A DNA stretch of 64,000 bases from contig NC_050737.1 in the NCBI RefSeq assembly GCF_014529535.1, positions 5,682,749 to 5,746,748 on the forward strand. The letters are read 5' to 3'. Origin of the DNA: Bradysia coprophila (Eukaryota > Arthropoda > Insecta > Diptera > Sciaridae). Positions 1-11,400 of the stretch are shown piece by piece. How positions within the stretch are numbered: position 1 is the stretch's first letter; every line of letters starts with the position of its first letter. The translations under genes and the position numbers were made by a program. Under the pieces are notes generated by a model, which was not told the origin of the DNA, did no database searches, and saw only the letters and a list, made by a program, of their open reading frames with translations.

Positions 1-308
1 CGGAAATGACTTGAATTAGTACGTTTCGATCGATCCGTATCGTTGTCGAGCACATCGATCATGTCACATTGACTGTAATAACAAACATATTTACGAAATG
101 CACATTTGACTAGGGCAATAACAGCAATAACATTTAGTACGACCGTAATAATTTTGGATTTTTGTGGTGTGTTCAATTGTTGATGTTTTTGTTGTTGTTG
201 TTGTTGGTTGCTTCCGATCTGTACAATTACTACTAACACATTTACGAGTACGAATATGATTTGTTTAAAACGTGTAAAATGCCTTGCATGAATTAATATC
301 AATTTTAG
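1..308. other. 3' flank of the CUEDC2-like gene
   Basis: This stretch lies downstream of the stop codon of the minus-strand CUE-domain gene and should hold its 3' untranslated region. A short GTT/CAA trinucleotide run is visible near 190-207. I see no clear AATAAA on the minus strand and no coding signal. Confidence 0.4.
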
Positions 309-2989
309 TTACGGACAAATCGGCTTCTTGGGTTTTTTCAACTCAGCATCCTCATCGCGACGAACGTCTGTGTAACGTTCGCCCTTTAGCGAAACAATTT
401 TGTTGTCACGATAACGAACCAATTTTTTTGGTTCGACTTTCGGTATTACTGGCTTGTATTCCTTATTTTCAGCGTTCTTATCAACGTACGAGTATCTGCA
501 AACAGAACAGAACAATTTTTATTTTAGAGACCGACAGAAAGGGGCAGCAAAAGAAATCATTGTCTTTAGGGTGTGTGAATTAATCACCCAAAAAAGGTGA
601 GGCCGAGGTTTACACATCTAATAAGACAATTTAATCAAATGATTATCGTACGCACTGCAGTAAATAAAATCTATTTATCGGAAGAAATGGATTCAGCAAA
701 ATTCAGTCATTTTTCCTTCTCGACACTAATCCACGGGGCGGTTGAACAAAACTTAAATAGAGTCGCGACACCACCTCTGATTTTTTTTTCATATTCTGGT
801 TGAGGGACTCAAGTACTAAAAAAACTGTATTCAGTTTCTGGATCTGTCCAGCCGTTTCGGAGAACCGGCACACGTGGCCGTGCGGGACCCACGAGTCAAT
901 TTAGATACAGATTGTTATAGCAATGGATAGTGGGACTACTTGCAAGTTAATTCGTGTCAAAATTGCTTCTCTCAACAACCTGGCCACGGAGCAACAGTCG
1001 AAATTTCGACATTTTTGAATGGTGATATGTCTAAGACGAAAAAAGTTTGAAACTCTTTGAATGGCTCTATCGGTAGAGGATTCCATGCTCTATTAAACGC
1101 CGAGAATGGATTTTACAAAATTTGTCTGAATTGTACAATATTTGAAAAAGTTTATTTTCACCATCCTCAACGAAACTTCAACTCATCTGTAATACATAGG
1201 TAGACCCTTCTTGTATCAAAACAATAATGCCTGATCAGCCTGCAGTCTTAGCTTTCCAACGATACCAAACTTGCCATACCAGACTCACAACAAGTATCTG
1301 TTACATTTTATTTGCAGCAAGGTCACTCTACGACGAAATTGTCAATTTCTCATCTTTCTTCAAGTGCCCGTTCCTTTAGAATGAGTGGTATTGTTATCCA
1401 TTCTTCATAAATAAGTGTATTACGTTATTTGGAGTTATTTGGTCCCACAGGGCCACTCGTGCCGGTTCTCCGAAACGGCTGGACAGATCCAGAAACTGAA
1501 TACAGCTTCTTTTAGTATTCGAGTCCCTCAACTAGAACATGAAAAAAAAAATCGGAGGTGGTGTCGCGACTCTATTTAAGTTTTGTTCAACCCCACCGAG
1601 AATCAGTAAGTCGTTGTCGTTAACATCAAGTAAAACTTCAAATATTTGCCTGTGATAAAATGGAACTTAATTAGGTTTGAAGGGATAAACTAAAAGTCAG
1701 AATCGTTGAATCAGTGAAAGTGGCGATGCGGCTTAGGTCTAACGTTTTCGCAGAGTGTTATTTATTTAGCTCGGTAGAGCTCACCCTGACTTGAAATTTC
1801 TCTAACCTCAACCTGAAGAGTCTTCGTTGACCTTACCTGAAAACTGTTTATTGTTAGTCAGATCTTTTCTAAAATTATCTAGCCTGGTCTGAACTTTTAA
1901 TTGTCTGGGTTGTTTACAGCGCATAACGTGGTAAAAATTTATAGTTCAAATACCCCGAAGGCATCAATAACCGATACCAGTCGGTAAGACCACTCACTTC
2001 TTGTATTGATATTATCGATAATTTTGAACGTCTCCCATCCCTACCTTTGGGGTGATGTCGAGACAAACAAAATATCCTGTTACCAATCCAACTGTTGTGA
2101 ATGGACTTTTCATTTTGGTCCGGATTCTTGAACGTTAAAATAGAAAAATGCCCCGCAGGTTAAACTCACCTAGAAATAATGCGATTTTTGAGTTCGTTAT
2201 CATCGATGACTTGGTTTTTCGGTGCATGTAAATTGGTAAAATTGGCGGTTAAACTCTGGCCAGCCTCCTGTCTATCCAGTAGAATTTGAGTGGCTCTATC
2301 GATATCACCATTCGCAATCGTCACACAATGTTTCACCTCCAAGAAGGAGCTCTCCGGAAACATTTCTTGCAGTACATCGCATTCATCCGAAAAGAAATCA
2401 CATCCCGAACTGTCCGTCGATCCACAATCGCTGGTTTCCGACAGATGCTGCGTCCGTTTGGCATTATTTGAGCTGGTTTCAACGCCATCCGAAATGGATG
2501 GTGGTCGTGCTCGAAGTTTCGATTCGGGAATTATATCGGAAAGACTTAACGATCTGGAAGAAACGAACAAAAATCGTTAGAGACATGGCTGATCCAGTCA
2601 GTAAAAATGAATTTACTTGAGTGAAAAATTTTGCGATTCGGCAGTTTTGTTCAAGCTGGACAATTGATTTTCCAATTGGAATATCCATGTGCATACGGTT
2701 GCTGGATCAATTCCTGAAAATTCTGGGAAATATGCGGACATCATTTCAATAAAACCTGAAATGAATGGAGAGAGGCGCTACATTGAATGTCCGGTCGATA
2801 TTATATTTCTTATTTGCACATACCGTCCACATCAAAGCATGGATCCTGCGATGCCTCCTCCAAAATCGATATGACATAGGACAATACGATTTCATCGACG
2901 ACGGATAAATCAGCCCCGGATATATGCTCGTTCACGAATTTGAATAGGCTTGTCTTCACGATTTCATGTTGTTTCTCAATATTTGCCAT
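309..2989 (-). CDS. CUEDC2: CUE domain-containing protein 2-like (four coding exons)
   Basis: I assembled the coding exons as 2989-2824, 2755-2617, 2553-2170 and 495-309 (minus strand). All junctions are GT-AG and phase-consistent, giving 291 residues. The N-terminus starts MANIEKQHEIVKTSLFKFVN. A CUE domain lies at about residues 161-196 (DVLQEMFPESSF, then GDIDRATQILLD); this fold binds ubiquitin. The C-terminal block with KPVIPKVEPKKLVRYRDN and KGERYTDVR matches the conserved tail of animal CUEDC2 proteins, which in mammals act in ubiquitin signalling, NF-kB control and the spindle checkpoint. Function here is inferred by homology. The third intron (1674 bp) is expanded by an inverted-repeat transposon at about 721-1617. 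The start is the first ATG of the open exon at 2989. Residues 60-160 are low-complexity and serine-rich, and are weakly diagnostic. Confidence 0.85.
721..1617. mobile_element. Inverted-repeat DNA transposon (non-autonomous) in the CUEDC2 intron
   Basis: Arms of about 150 bp at about 721-890 and 1441-1617 are near-perfect inverted complements. Examples are GATCTGTCCAGCCGTTTCGG on the left, its complement on the right, and the shared block GTCGCGACACCACCTC. The roughly 550-bp centre has no transposase-like ORF. It sits wholly inside the third intron of the CUE gene, so it need not disrupt the protein. Exact ends and target duplication are uncertain because the outermost 15 bp of the arms are diverged. 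Confidence 0.7.
2007..2045. repeat. Solo end of the ATCGATA-type MITE
   Basis: About 38 bp, ending in the CCATCCCTA terminus, matches the right end of the hAT-like element at 6287-6651, including the words TTTTGAACGTCT and CCATCCCTA. It is probably a truncated relic of the same family. Confidence 0.5.
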
Positions 2990-4018
2990 CTGAATGCACA
3001 GTAAAGTGAAAAACGCAGTCGATTATTAAAAGAAAAAAAAAATTTGAGACAAAAAAATCAGCTTCAAAAACCACCGTGCAAATTGTTTTAGTTTCAACAA
3101 AGAGTCGAAAACAATTTACAACAAAAAAAACACTGCCAATTCCAGCAAGCGAAAAATCAAACGCTTCGCATTTTAACTATTCAAATTGAATTGATTCATG
3201 AACAATAAGACAAACTCTTACCTTTGATCGTCAATTGGTTCGATTTGATTATTTCGATAATCAGCTTTTTTCAGCCTTTTTGCGAGCACAGTTTTAATGA
3301 AAATTTACGATTTAAAGGCGGCCCAAAACATATAATAATCAATATATAACATGTCATTTAACATTTGGAAATGTCAAGTCCAAAAGAAATGAAAGAAACA
3401 ACAAACAGCGACATCTGTTGACGGATTCGTCTCTTCTTGCGATTGCACTGTTGATGAAACTTTTTGAATTTGGGTTAACGTCTTCTTGTTATTCTTGAAA
3501 ATAGTCGATTCGAATAAAGTATTTTTTGATCAGGTCGATAGAATGACTTTAAACCAGTTACAAAAACAAAATCTCACTACAAATCAACTGTTAAGTGTGT
3601 GTTTATATAGGACATGTGACTATACTCGTCGAGCTTCACTTTGATACACTAGTTGAATTTAAATTTAGCGTTCTAACTTATTTTGGCCAAATATTTCAGT
3701 TTCAATTTCTACGAAGTTAAAATCAGAAAAAAATATTTTTTAGACTTGATCTTTTTTATAAAATAATCTGTGAAGCCTGGAGATTAGATTACCATGTTGA
3801 CTCAACTTTTTTTGTACACTGAGCCCACCGTAAAAAATCGATATATATGTGACGAAGACCATAAACGACAAAATTTTCAAAAATCGATTTGGCGGCAGCA
3901 CAAAATAAAAGTTTGAAATTTTTTTTTCTTCCATAAAATGATCAGATGGACCAGCTGAGTGGATTTCCGGCTGAGCCTTAAAAGAACTAACACATTTTGT
4001 AAAAACCGCTACACCCTA
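2990..4018. other. Upstream flank of CUEDC2, no gene seen
   Basis: This AT-rich region carries the likely promoter and 5' untranslated region of the minus-strand CUE gene. ORFs here are short and have no recognisable protein content. Confidence 0.4.
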
Positions 4019-4082
4019 GTCCACATGTTTATTTAGACACTTGGGGAGTTATAACCCCAAGTGTCTAAATAAACATTTGGAC
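4019..4082. repeat. 28-bp-arm hairpin
   Basis: A 28-nt arm starting GTCCACATGTTTATTTAG is followed by an 8-nt loop and its complement, with a single mismatch. The structure would extrude as a tight cruciform. It could be a tiny MITE or the stem of an RNA precursor; nothing in the sequence decides between them. Confidence 0.75.
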
Positions 4083-4505
4083 AGAGGTGAATACGCTATT
4101 TTGTCTACCGACGGCGAAATAATAGCACTTTTTCCCTGCTATTACTTCACCCAGGTAGATAAAAAAAATATTAGTCTCTGAGCCTACAGAAATTTGATTT
4201 GATTTGATTTGAAATTGATTTCGAGCCAATAAATTGATTTTGATTGCTTGATTTCTAAGTAAAATGCAAATTATTTTTGTAAAATGTCTCGTAGCATGAT
4301 CAAAAATTTCCGAGAATCATATGTTCACCGAATCAATTCATTATACTTCAGCATCAGTTGCCACCAAAATATGTGGTGATTATTCGGAGTTCAAAGTTTT
4401 ATCTTTGTTGTATTCAAGGAACGGCTCTGTTAATATGAGTGCGTCAGATGCACTGGATCTACTAGACCATCAATATAATTTTTCATGATAATAATTTGCG
4501 TGATA

Positions 4506-4718
4506 TTAACCTGTCACAGACAGCAAGCACATTAACTGTTTTACTGTCTGATCTATTACTTCATTTGATCTAAGATTTTCAGAAATTAATTTCAGAAATC
4601 TTTTACTTCATATGTTTCGACCATGCCTTTTGCTATATAAGACCTTGTTAGTCAAAGCTTGTCGTTTATTATTGCTGTCTCTTTCGATAACAGATGACAG
4701 CCGTCTGTAACAGGTTAA
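4506..4718. mobile_element. piggyBac-like MITE with TTAA ends
   Basis: The element starts TTAACCTGTCACAGAC and ends GTCTGTAACAGGTTAA, so its termini are inverted complements bounded by TTAA, the piggyBac target. It is 213 bp long with no ORF. Diverged copies occur at 8648-8776, 18600-18774 and 63166-63360. Confidence 0.65.
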
Positions 4719-4719
4719 T

Positions 4720-4921
4720 CACGGCAGAGTAAAATAAACCAGGCAGGAGCGGTTCGTTTTCGAAACGTCAAATAAGGGACCTAATACACTGGATGAAAAT
4801 GAACTCAAATGAACACTGTCATAAATTGAAAAATTTGATTCGCAAAAAACATAGAGCTACTAGATTATTCAGGTCCGTTGTCAAACGTCCACTACTGCCT
4901 GGTTAACTTTACTCTGCCGTG
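4720..4921. mobile_element. 202-bp TIR MITE abutting the TTAA element
   Basis: Terminal inverted repeats begin CACGGCAGAGTAAA and continue to a shared ACCAGGCAG, about 27 bp in all. The element is flanked by a 7-bp direct repeat GGTTAAT (4713-4719 and 4922-4928). It landed on the TTAA edge of the neighbouring MITE; the copy at 63360 lacks it. Confidence 0.7.
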
Positions 4922-4939
4922 GGTTAATGCATACACTTT

Positions 4940-5270
4940 TTTTTAGTATATTTTCAATAAAAAAAGGCAATAAAATGATATTCTTTTCCATGATCGCTTT
5001 GTAAAGATTGTGCTTTTTCAACGCTGCTCTACCAGCTTTGACCTTTGATATGTTGATATAGGATGCCGGTAAAGTTTCCCCGCATGTTGCGTCCCACGCC
5101 AGACAGGCACCTCGTTTCCATGGTATTAATGTTAATCCATCTAAACGTTTGCCGTCATCTCTGGACAACCCATCAGGCTCTAGTTTTGCAGGGACATTCG
5201 CTGAATGAAGTGTTCTATGAAATATGTTATTTAACTCCCTGTGTTTTGCATATTTTCCAATGTTTTTCAA
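4940..5270 (-). pseudogene. Fragment of a repeat-associated ORF with DGKR-DG / WDAT motif
   Basis: The minus-strand frame reads about 110 residues, including LEPDGLSRDDGKRLDG, TLIPWKRG and LAWDATCGETLPASY. I recognise this pattern (DGKRPDG, then a Trp-Asp-x-Thr block, then an Ala-rich segment) from uncharacterised ORFs scattered in many animal genomes, usually next to retroelement debris. The spacing of acidic residues would suit a nuclease-like fold, but that is only inference. The frame runs into the MITE at 4921, so the C-terminus is not native. The start methionine is probably internal to a longer ancestral protein. Confidence 0.5.
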
Positions 5271-5460
5271 ACAGCTAAGGCCATGAATTCCCGATTTCTC
5301 AACTAACTTTTTCGTTTTCTAATTAAAATTTTACTGCTGATTGTGAAAAATCTTAAATTTTGACGTTTTTAACACATAAAAGTTTGTCAGTTTCACTGAT
5401 AACATCTGTATCGTTGCTTTTCCGTTGAGAAGTTGAAATTTCTTTCAAACTGAATTGAGG

Positions 5461-5590
5461 TTTTATTACTAAAAATTACCAAAATTACTAAAGTTGACCA
5501 AAAATTACTAAAAATTGCCAAAAAATTGTTTGGTAAATTTTGGTAATTTTTTGTAAATTTTAGTAATTTTGGTAATTTTTAGTAATAAAA
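5461..5590. repeat. Perfect 32-bp inverted repeat of AAATTAC units
   Basis: Positions 5461-5492 and 5559-5590 are exact inverted complements. They are built of short TTACTAAAAATTACC-type words, and the spacer holds more of the same. It looks like a low-complexity foldback. Confidence 0.75.
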
Positions 5591-6286
5591 ATTACTTGAA
5601 ATAGACCCTGGATTGTATACAATCCACTGTTCCAATGTTTGTATTCAACTCAGTAACTTATTATAAAGATAACAGTTAACGTTGACCTATCATCAACGGA
5701 AAGCGTATAACGATAGAATCATTGAATCTGTTACTTCATTAAGTACCGCATAGTGTTTGACACAAAATATTTTACTTCATTAATTTTAATATTACTCAGA
5801 TTTTATCACTTATTTTTGTCGACGCTGCAGATAGCAGGTGAACTGCCGTTTCTAAAATGTAAACCACCTTCCTTGCGCAGTATTTGTGCAAAAATAATCA
5901 GAAAAAATGCGTTTACATCATTGATGTATGGTGTGAGGTCAATTTGGAACCTGATTCGGTCTGAACCTGAAAGTAATATGTTTAGCCTGACGTGTTTCAA
6001 GCCTTCTATTTAGGCTTATTTTGTATTGACGAAACGGACATGTATTAAGGCTCTGCACCACGTACATCACTTCACCTCAACGATCTTCTTATACTCAACA
6101 AGTATTCTTCCGGTTGAGAAACTGGTAGTTGTTGAACAGATCACCTACGTCCACAAAATCGTCAATTCGCTTACCAAAAGCAACTTCGACAACCTGTTTA
6201 ACTATGAGATTCATTCACATCGCACTCGTCAAGCGAAACATTTACATTGCTCCGACAAACTTTCAGACTTTTAAATCCATGCTCAG
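5591..6286. other. No gene seen
   Basis: AT-rich sequence with overlapping short ORFs of 60-86 residues on both strands and no recognisable product. Confidence 0.4.
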
Positions 6287-6651
6287 TAGGCATGGGCGAT
6301 AATGAGATAATTATCGATTATCGATAATCGATAATTATCGACTTTTTTATTGAAAATTATCAAAAAAATATCGATAATCGATAATTATTGATATTTTGAT
6401 AATTATTAAGATATCGATAATTCGATATATCGATATTTCGGTCCGAAAATCCGATATTTATCGATATATTTTGATATATCGGTATATTATCATGAATTTT
6501 CAGATAAATATCAAAATATCGATATTTTGATAATTATCGATTTTCGATATTTTGATAATTATCGATAATTCTTATTAATCTGATTAATCGATTATCGATA
6601 ATTTCTTTCGATTGATATTATCGATAATTTTGAACGTCTTCCATCCCTATA
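6287..6651. mobile_element. hAT-like MITE filled with ATCGATA repeats
   Basis: The ends are TAGGCATGGGCG on the left and CCATCCCTATA on the right, an imperfect inverted pair. They are flanked by an exact 8-bp direct repeat ATGCTCAG (6279-6286 and 6652-6659), the size typical of hAT transposons. The interior is dozens of overlapping ATCGATA / TTATCGAT motifs with strong self-complementarity and no ORF. Confidence 0.7.
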
Positions 6652-6659
6652 ATGCTCAG

Positions 6660-9600
6660 GACTGTTGTCATGAAAGACAATGCTCACAAATACAATGTGA
6701 TATCGCCTTACGGTTTTCTTAGCTGATTTGAGGTGACTTATATCTTTATAATTTCCTAGTCATTTTGAACTTTATTCGCTTTTCTTTTGGCGAATCTCTT
6801 TTTGAGAATTTATCAAGCAAGATTCTTGATTTTTTTTTTTACTTTCGTTTGCCATTTTTGGGATGACATGAGATGATAAATAAACGAATTTATTAAGACA
6901 GAAAAACACATAATGTTGGAAAAGTTCAGCATGCAACAAATCATTGAATAGTGACTATTGAAAGAAATGATTATTGTACGTGGACCTAATGGACCCTTTT
7001 AAAAACCAACAAAGAAACATTTCCATTATATAGAAACAAAAATTGTAAGCTAATTGAAATCTATAAAAGAAATCATCAGACGTGATAGTGCGAATAAATC
7101 ATACACTATCCCATACTCGAAGGAAGTGACTGAACTCTCAAGGTATATATAATAAGGCTTCGACCTTCGAGACTCTATAAATGTCTGGCGCAATACATAT
7201 ATTACCATACACTTGTTCAAATTCTAAACATTGTCCGTTTCATCTCGCTCGATTCGTTTTTGCAGAAGTGGGCTCCAGACATTGACTTGTTTAATATTCG
7301 GAATTCATTACCGAATGTACTAATGTAATTATTTGTTTAAAGCGAACACGATAAATAAAATATTTAAAACATTATGTACGCACTAGAATGGATTGATTTA
7401 AAAAATAATAATAAATAAATTAGAATTCGATTGACAAAACTGTACGGCACATAAAATATGAATGAGCCTGGTGCTTCGTGTATCAATGGTTATTGTCTTC
7501 ATTTCTACAACACACCGAACGACAGCAAATTATTGTGTTGCATCGAAATTATTAAGTACTTATTTGTAGCAACAAAAAAAATATAAACAAACACATCGCT
7601 CTCTGCCGTTAAGCCTTGATAGTAAATTCATTTTTATTTTGAAACAAGTTTTTTCGTTTCCCATGAAACGTTTTTTTTTGCTGTGTTCTGAAAACTATTG
7701 GAATATTTTGTATCGTTTTACTTTGGCGGCTAATTCTTCTCATATATTCTCTCAACAGACGACGGTGCGAAAAAGTCCATTAAATCAATACATTACCCCA
7801 CTTTACTGCATCCAGTGGTAATGAAATAACTTCCTTTTACATTATAGCCTCTTGTTGGTGAAGCATATAGAGTGAGCTTGTTTACTTAGTGAAATTAAAT
7901 TTGTCTGAGACGAAATTGTTTTTATGTTCACATTGAGCTGCCAGTATGTTATAAGCTTGAGATCAATGCGAATGCTAATTCAGTAAAATGTGTAGTGATT
8001 TAGTGAACAAGTAAAAAAAAAACAAAACGAATTGTGTAATTGAGTTGTAATATTATTCGTCTGTTGGTGTCGGGCCAAAACAGAAAACAAATATTTTGTG
8101 ATTGTTAATAGATCTTCAAAGCTTCAAAATGAGGTGTAAGTTTATCTTATAAAATGTTTTAAATTCCTGGTGACATTCTATTGAGTTTAAACATTGGATC
8201 TGGAGACCTAAGATAGTTTTGATGAAGGCATCAGATGTTGAAAATCAGTTAAACTCGTCACCAAGACACCACGAACCTAAAAAATTACAGTCTTTTATAA
8301 ACATCGCCAGTTTTCGGAAGCATACCTGATGTGTTGTTGGTTCTGTAAAATTGGCGCACACCAATTATCGTCAGCTTAATTAGTTAGAGGATCCACTGGA
8401 CTGGAAAGTAGTAGTATGAAAGTCTAAATATAAGTTTTAAAGTTGCTCCTTTCCTTATTAATATCGTTGATGTTTAGAATTTGTACTTTAAATCTAAGTA
8501 AAAAAGCAGATCGATACGTTCAGTAGTGTTTCAGTGCATCAACGACCATATATTAGATGAATTTGAATATTTTTTTGTTCAGCGGCAGATCTACTTGTTC
8601 AATCAATCAATCAATCAATCTACGTGATCTATGCGATAACGTTTTCATCTGTTATCGACAACGACACGAAAACAAGGTGACGAGCTTCTGACTTACTCGG
8701 TCGTAAGTAGCAAAATGCATGTTTAAACAAATGAAGTAAAAGATTTTCTTTTAATCTATTAAAAACAACTTAGTCAAAGTAGAAGTAGATTCAATAATTG
8801 ATTACAATGTTAACTTCGTAATGATAATGGTAAAATGCATTCTCTTGGTAAAAGTTTGGGTGATAGAACTCTTTACTAAAGAGTCTTTAGGAGGACCGCA
8901 ATGTTAGTAAAATAAATGTGGAATTGGAATTTAATATTTCACCGATTTTCTTTGTCGTGATCTCGTAATGTAAGGGCAATATTAGTCTCCAAACCAAAAG
9001 ACTTCGTTTCCTAAGTAAAGTTGATCAGGTGATCTTAACATGAAGAACCAGAGCCTCATATGGATAATTATTTCACTGAAACAATTCACCAAATTTAATG
9101 GATTTCTTAGTGGAATCTGGTGAAATTTAGTGAAATAAATGTCAATATTAGGCCCTGTGAGAACAGTATGAATCCAATTATCTTTGATTGAGCTGATTTA
9201 AAGAAACGTTAAGAATTGAACGGAATAAGGGTCGAGTCGAGAGAAAAGCAACAATGTTAAGTAAGTGATTGATGGTGTGCCCTGAGTCAAATGTAAAACA
9301 GATGTAATGCAGCTAGAGAAAATGTCACAAGATTTTGAGCAGACTCGACTTTCTTTTGTCTCCGCAAATAAAAAAACCACTGCCCAGCTAGCTGGCTGTA
9401 GAATTTTATTTCCAAAGAAATATTAATTCGGAGACCTTTAGCTTTTCCCCATGAATTTTCGTTCAATTATATTTTTATGCTCTCATTAATATTCTAAGTG
9501 TCAGTTTAATTTAATTTTACGACACATTATAATTTAAAATATAATTTAATATTCCATAGATCAATTATGGCAGCCTTTTGTCTGTCATACATACACTCAC

Positions 9601-10498
9601 ATAATAACATTACCATTTACCTTGAATGCTGTGTGTATCACACATTTTGTACAATTAGATGTGTAGCCTATGTACATTAATATGAATTTTATCATGCCTG
9701 GCATTTTACAATTTTGTTGGAAAACAATTTTGAAATTACATTTAAATTTACTAATAAATCGAAGCATTTCGATCAGATAAAACTGCATTTTAGCTCTAAA
9801 TTGAACAGAAATGACACGTAAATGACACAGAAATTTTTATTTTTATATTATTACAATGTTAAATGTAAATGACTCTCATTGAAATACAAATTGATAAAAC
9901 TCAATTTTTCTGCAGAAATGTGTACCGAGCCAAACGAAAAAATCGTCATCGAGGATACGAAATTTTAATTTTTATTAAACCATAAATGAATTACAGAAAT
10001 GTCACAACGGCTATTCTCAATGAATGGGTGAATGAATGCGTTGTTATGGTTTATAATGGAAATACCTATATAGATATTACATACATTCATGTATGATTTC
10101 AAGACCTGTGAGTAGTTTTTTTTTCTCGTTTTCATTGACCGACATCAACCATATCGGCGGATATAACTCACGTATGCACATATAACGAAAGGTACACTGA
10201 TATCTACTGATCACACGACAAAATGTTAATAAAAAAAAAAAATTATTATTTAAAATTGATCACTAAACTGTCGGTGTCTTTATGTATAATTTAACGTTCA
10301 AAATAGCATCCCATTCCCAATAAAATGAAATATTTCTGCGCTTTTTTTTCAAATAAATTAAACACGCAAACCAGCTAACCGACCGGAATAGTTTTATACC
10401 TGGACATAAATATTAACCATGACCACAAGTTTAAATCACTTATCAAATATATTTAAGAGCAATGATTCCTTGAGTTTGGTCGCAGATATCTGGTATTA
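6660..10498. other. Long non-coding interval
   Basis: No convincing protein is encoded here. A possible untranslated exon ends at about 8136 with the donor GTAAGTTT. A CAAT tetranucleotide run lies near 8600. A reversed, truncated copy of the TTAA MITE family is at 8648-8776. Confidence 0.4.
8648..8776 (-). mobile_element. Diverged partial copy of the TTAA MITE family
   Basis: On the reverse orientation it shares words such as ATCTGTTATCGA and AAATGAAGTAAAAGATTT with the element at 4506-4718. The ends are not recognisable. Confidence 0.45.
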
Positions 10499-10857
10499 AG
10501 AGGAATCGATGCTTTGTTGAAAAGGCTACATTAGGGCGCTTTTAAGTATTGTACTTTAGCTGATACCTTTTTACAAAAATGTTCTTTTAGGATCCCTCTA
10601 AGATGACAAAGATCACTACAAATGTGTTAGGTTTCAATAGCACATTTATTTGTTTGTGACAGTTTGAACATCTCTAAGCAAACTGTTGACTTTTCGCAAA
10701 ACTGATCAAACTGCCACAAACAAATCTAATTGGAATTGAAAGCCAACAAATTTGTGGTGCTTATTGTCGCCTAAATATTTTTTAAGTATTTTTGTAGAAA
10801 GATATCAGCGGAAATACAATACGATGTTCTAATTTCAGCTAACCATGCTTCTTAAGA
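10499..10857. mobile_element. Foldback element, copy 1
   Basis: A palindromic element of about 360 bp. The arms carry inverted copies of TTAAGTATT and GTGTTAGGTTTCAATAG-like blocks around a short centre, and there is no ORF. Arm words are shared with the copies at 10849-11262 and 18155-18561. Confidence 0.55.
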
Positions 10858-11262
10858 GGCACCGGTACTTAGTTAAAATTGTAGCCTACATTTGTGTGCC
10901 TCAAATTTCATTTTTGATGATATCTTTCCATCAGAATCCTTTTTCAAAAATGTACGACCGCAATACCGACCACGAATGTGTTAGCTTTCAACAGAAAAAA
11001 CATTTGGTTTTTAAGTGAGCAGTTTAACTTTATTTTCATAAACTGCTTACGTTTCTCAGAGCCGGTCATACTGCTACAACCAAATCTATCTTCTATTGAA
11101 AGCTACTACATTCGTGGTCGGAATTGCGGTTGTACATTTTTCAAAAAGGATTCTGATGGAAAGATATCATCAAAAGTAAACTAAAATCCAGTATTTAAAA
11201 ATCGCCCTAATGTATGCTTTTCAGAAAAGCACCGATGCCTCTTCAGAGGCTCAAGACCATAC
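10849..11262. mobile_element. Foldback element, copy 2
   Basis: Arms of about 170 bp are imperfect inverted complements. They include GATGATATCTTTCCATCAGA, TTTTTCAAAAATGTACGACC and CGACCACGAATGT blocks on the left and their complements on the right. The ends resemble AAGAGGCACCGGTACTT. A further half-arm with the same words lies at about 11326-11400. Confidence 0.65.
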
Positions 11263-11400
11263 AGTTCAACGTTTTTGAAATACTATAGTGTAGAGTAGTA
11301 GTAGACTGCTGAGAATATTGTTGATATCTTCTAACCAGAATCCTTTTTAAAAATGTACGACAGCAATAACGACTACGAGTGTAGTGTGGAGGTTTCACCA

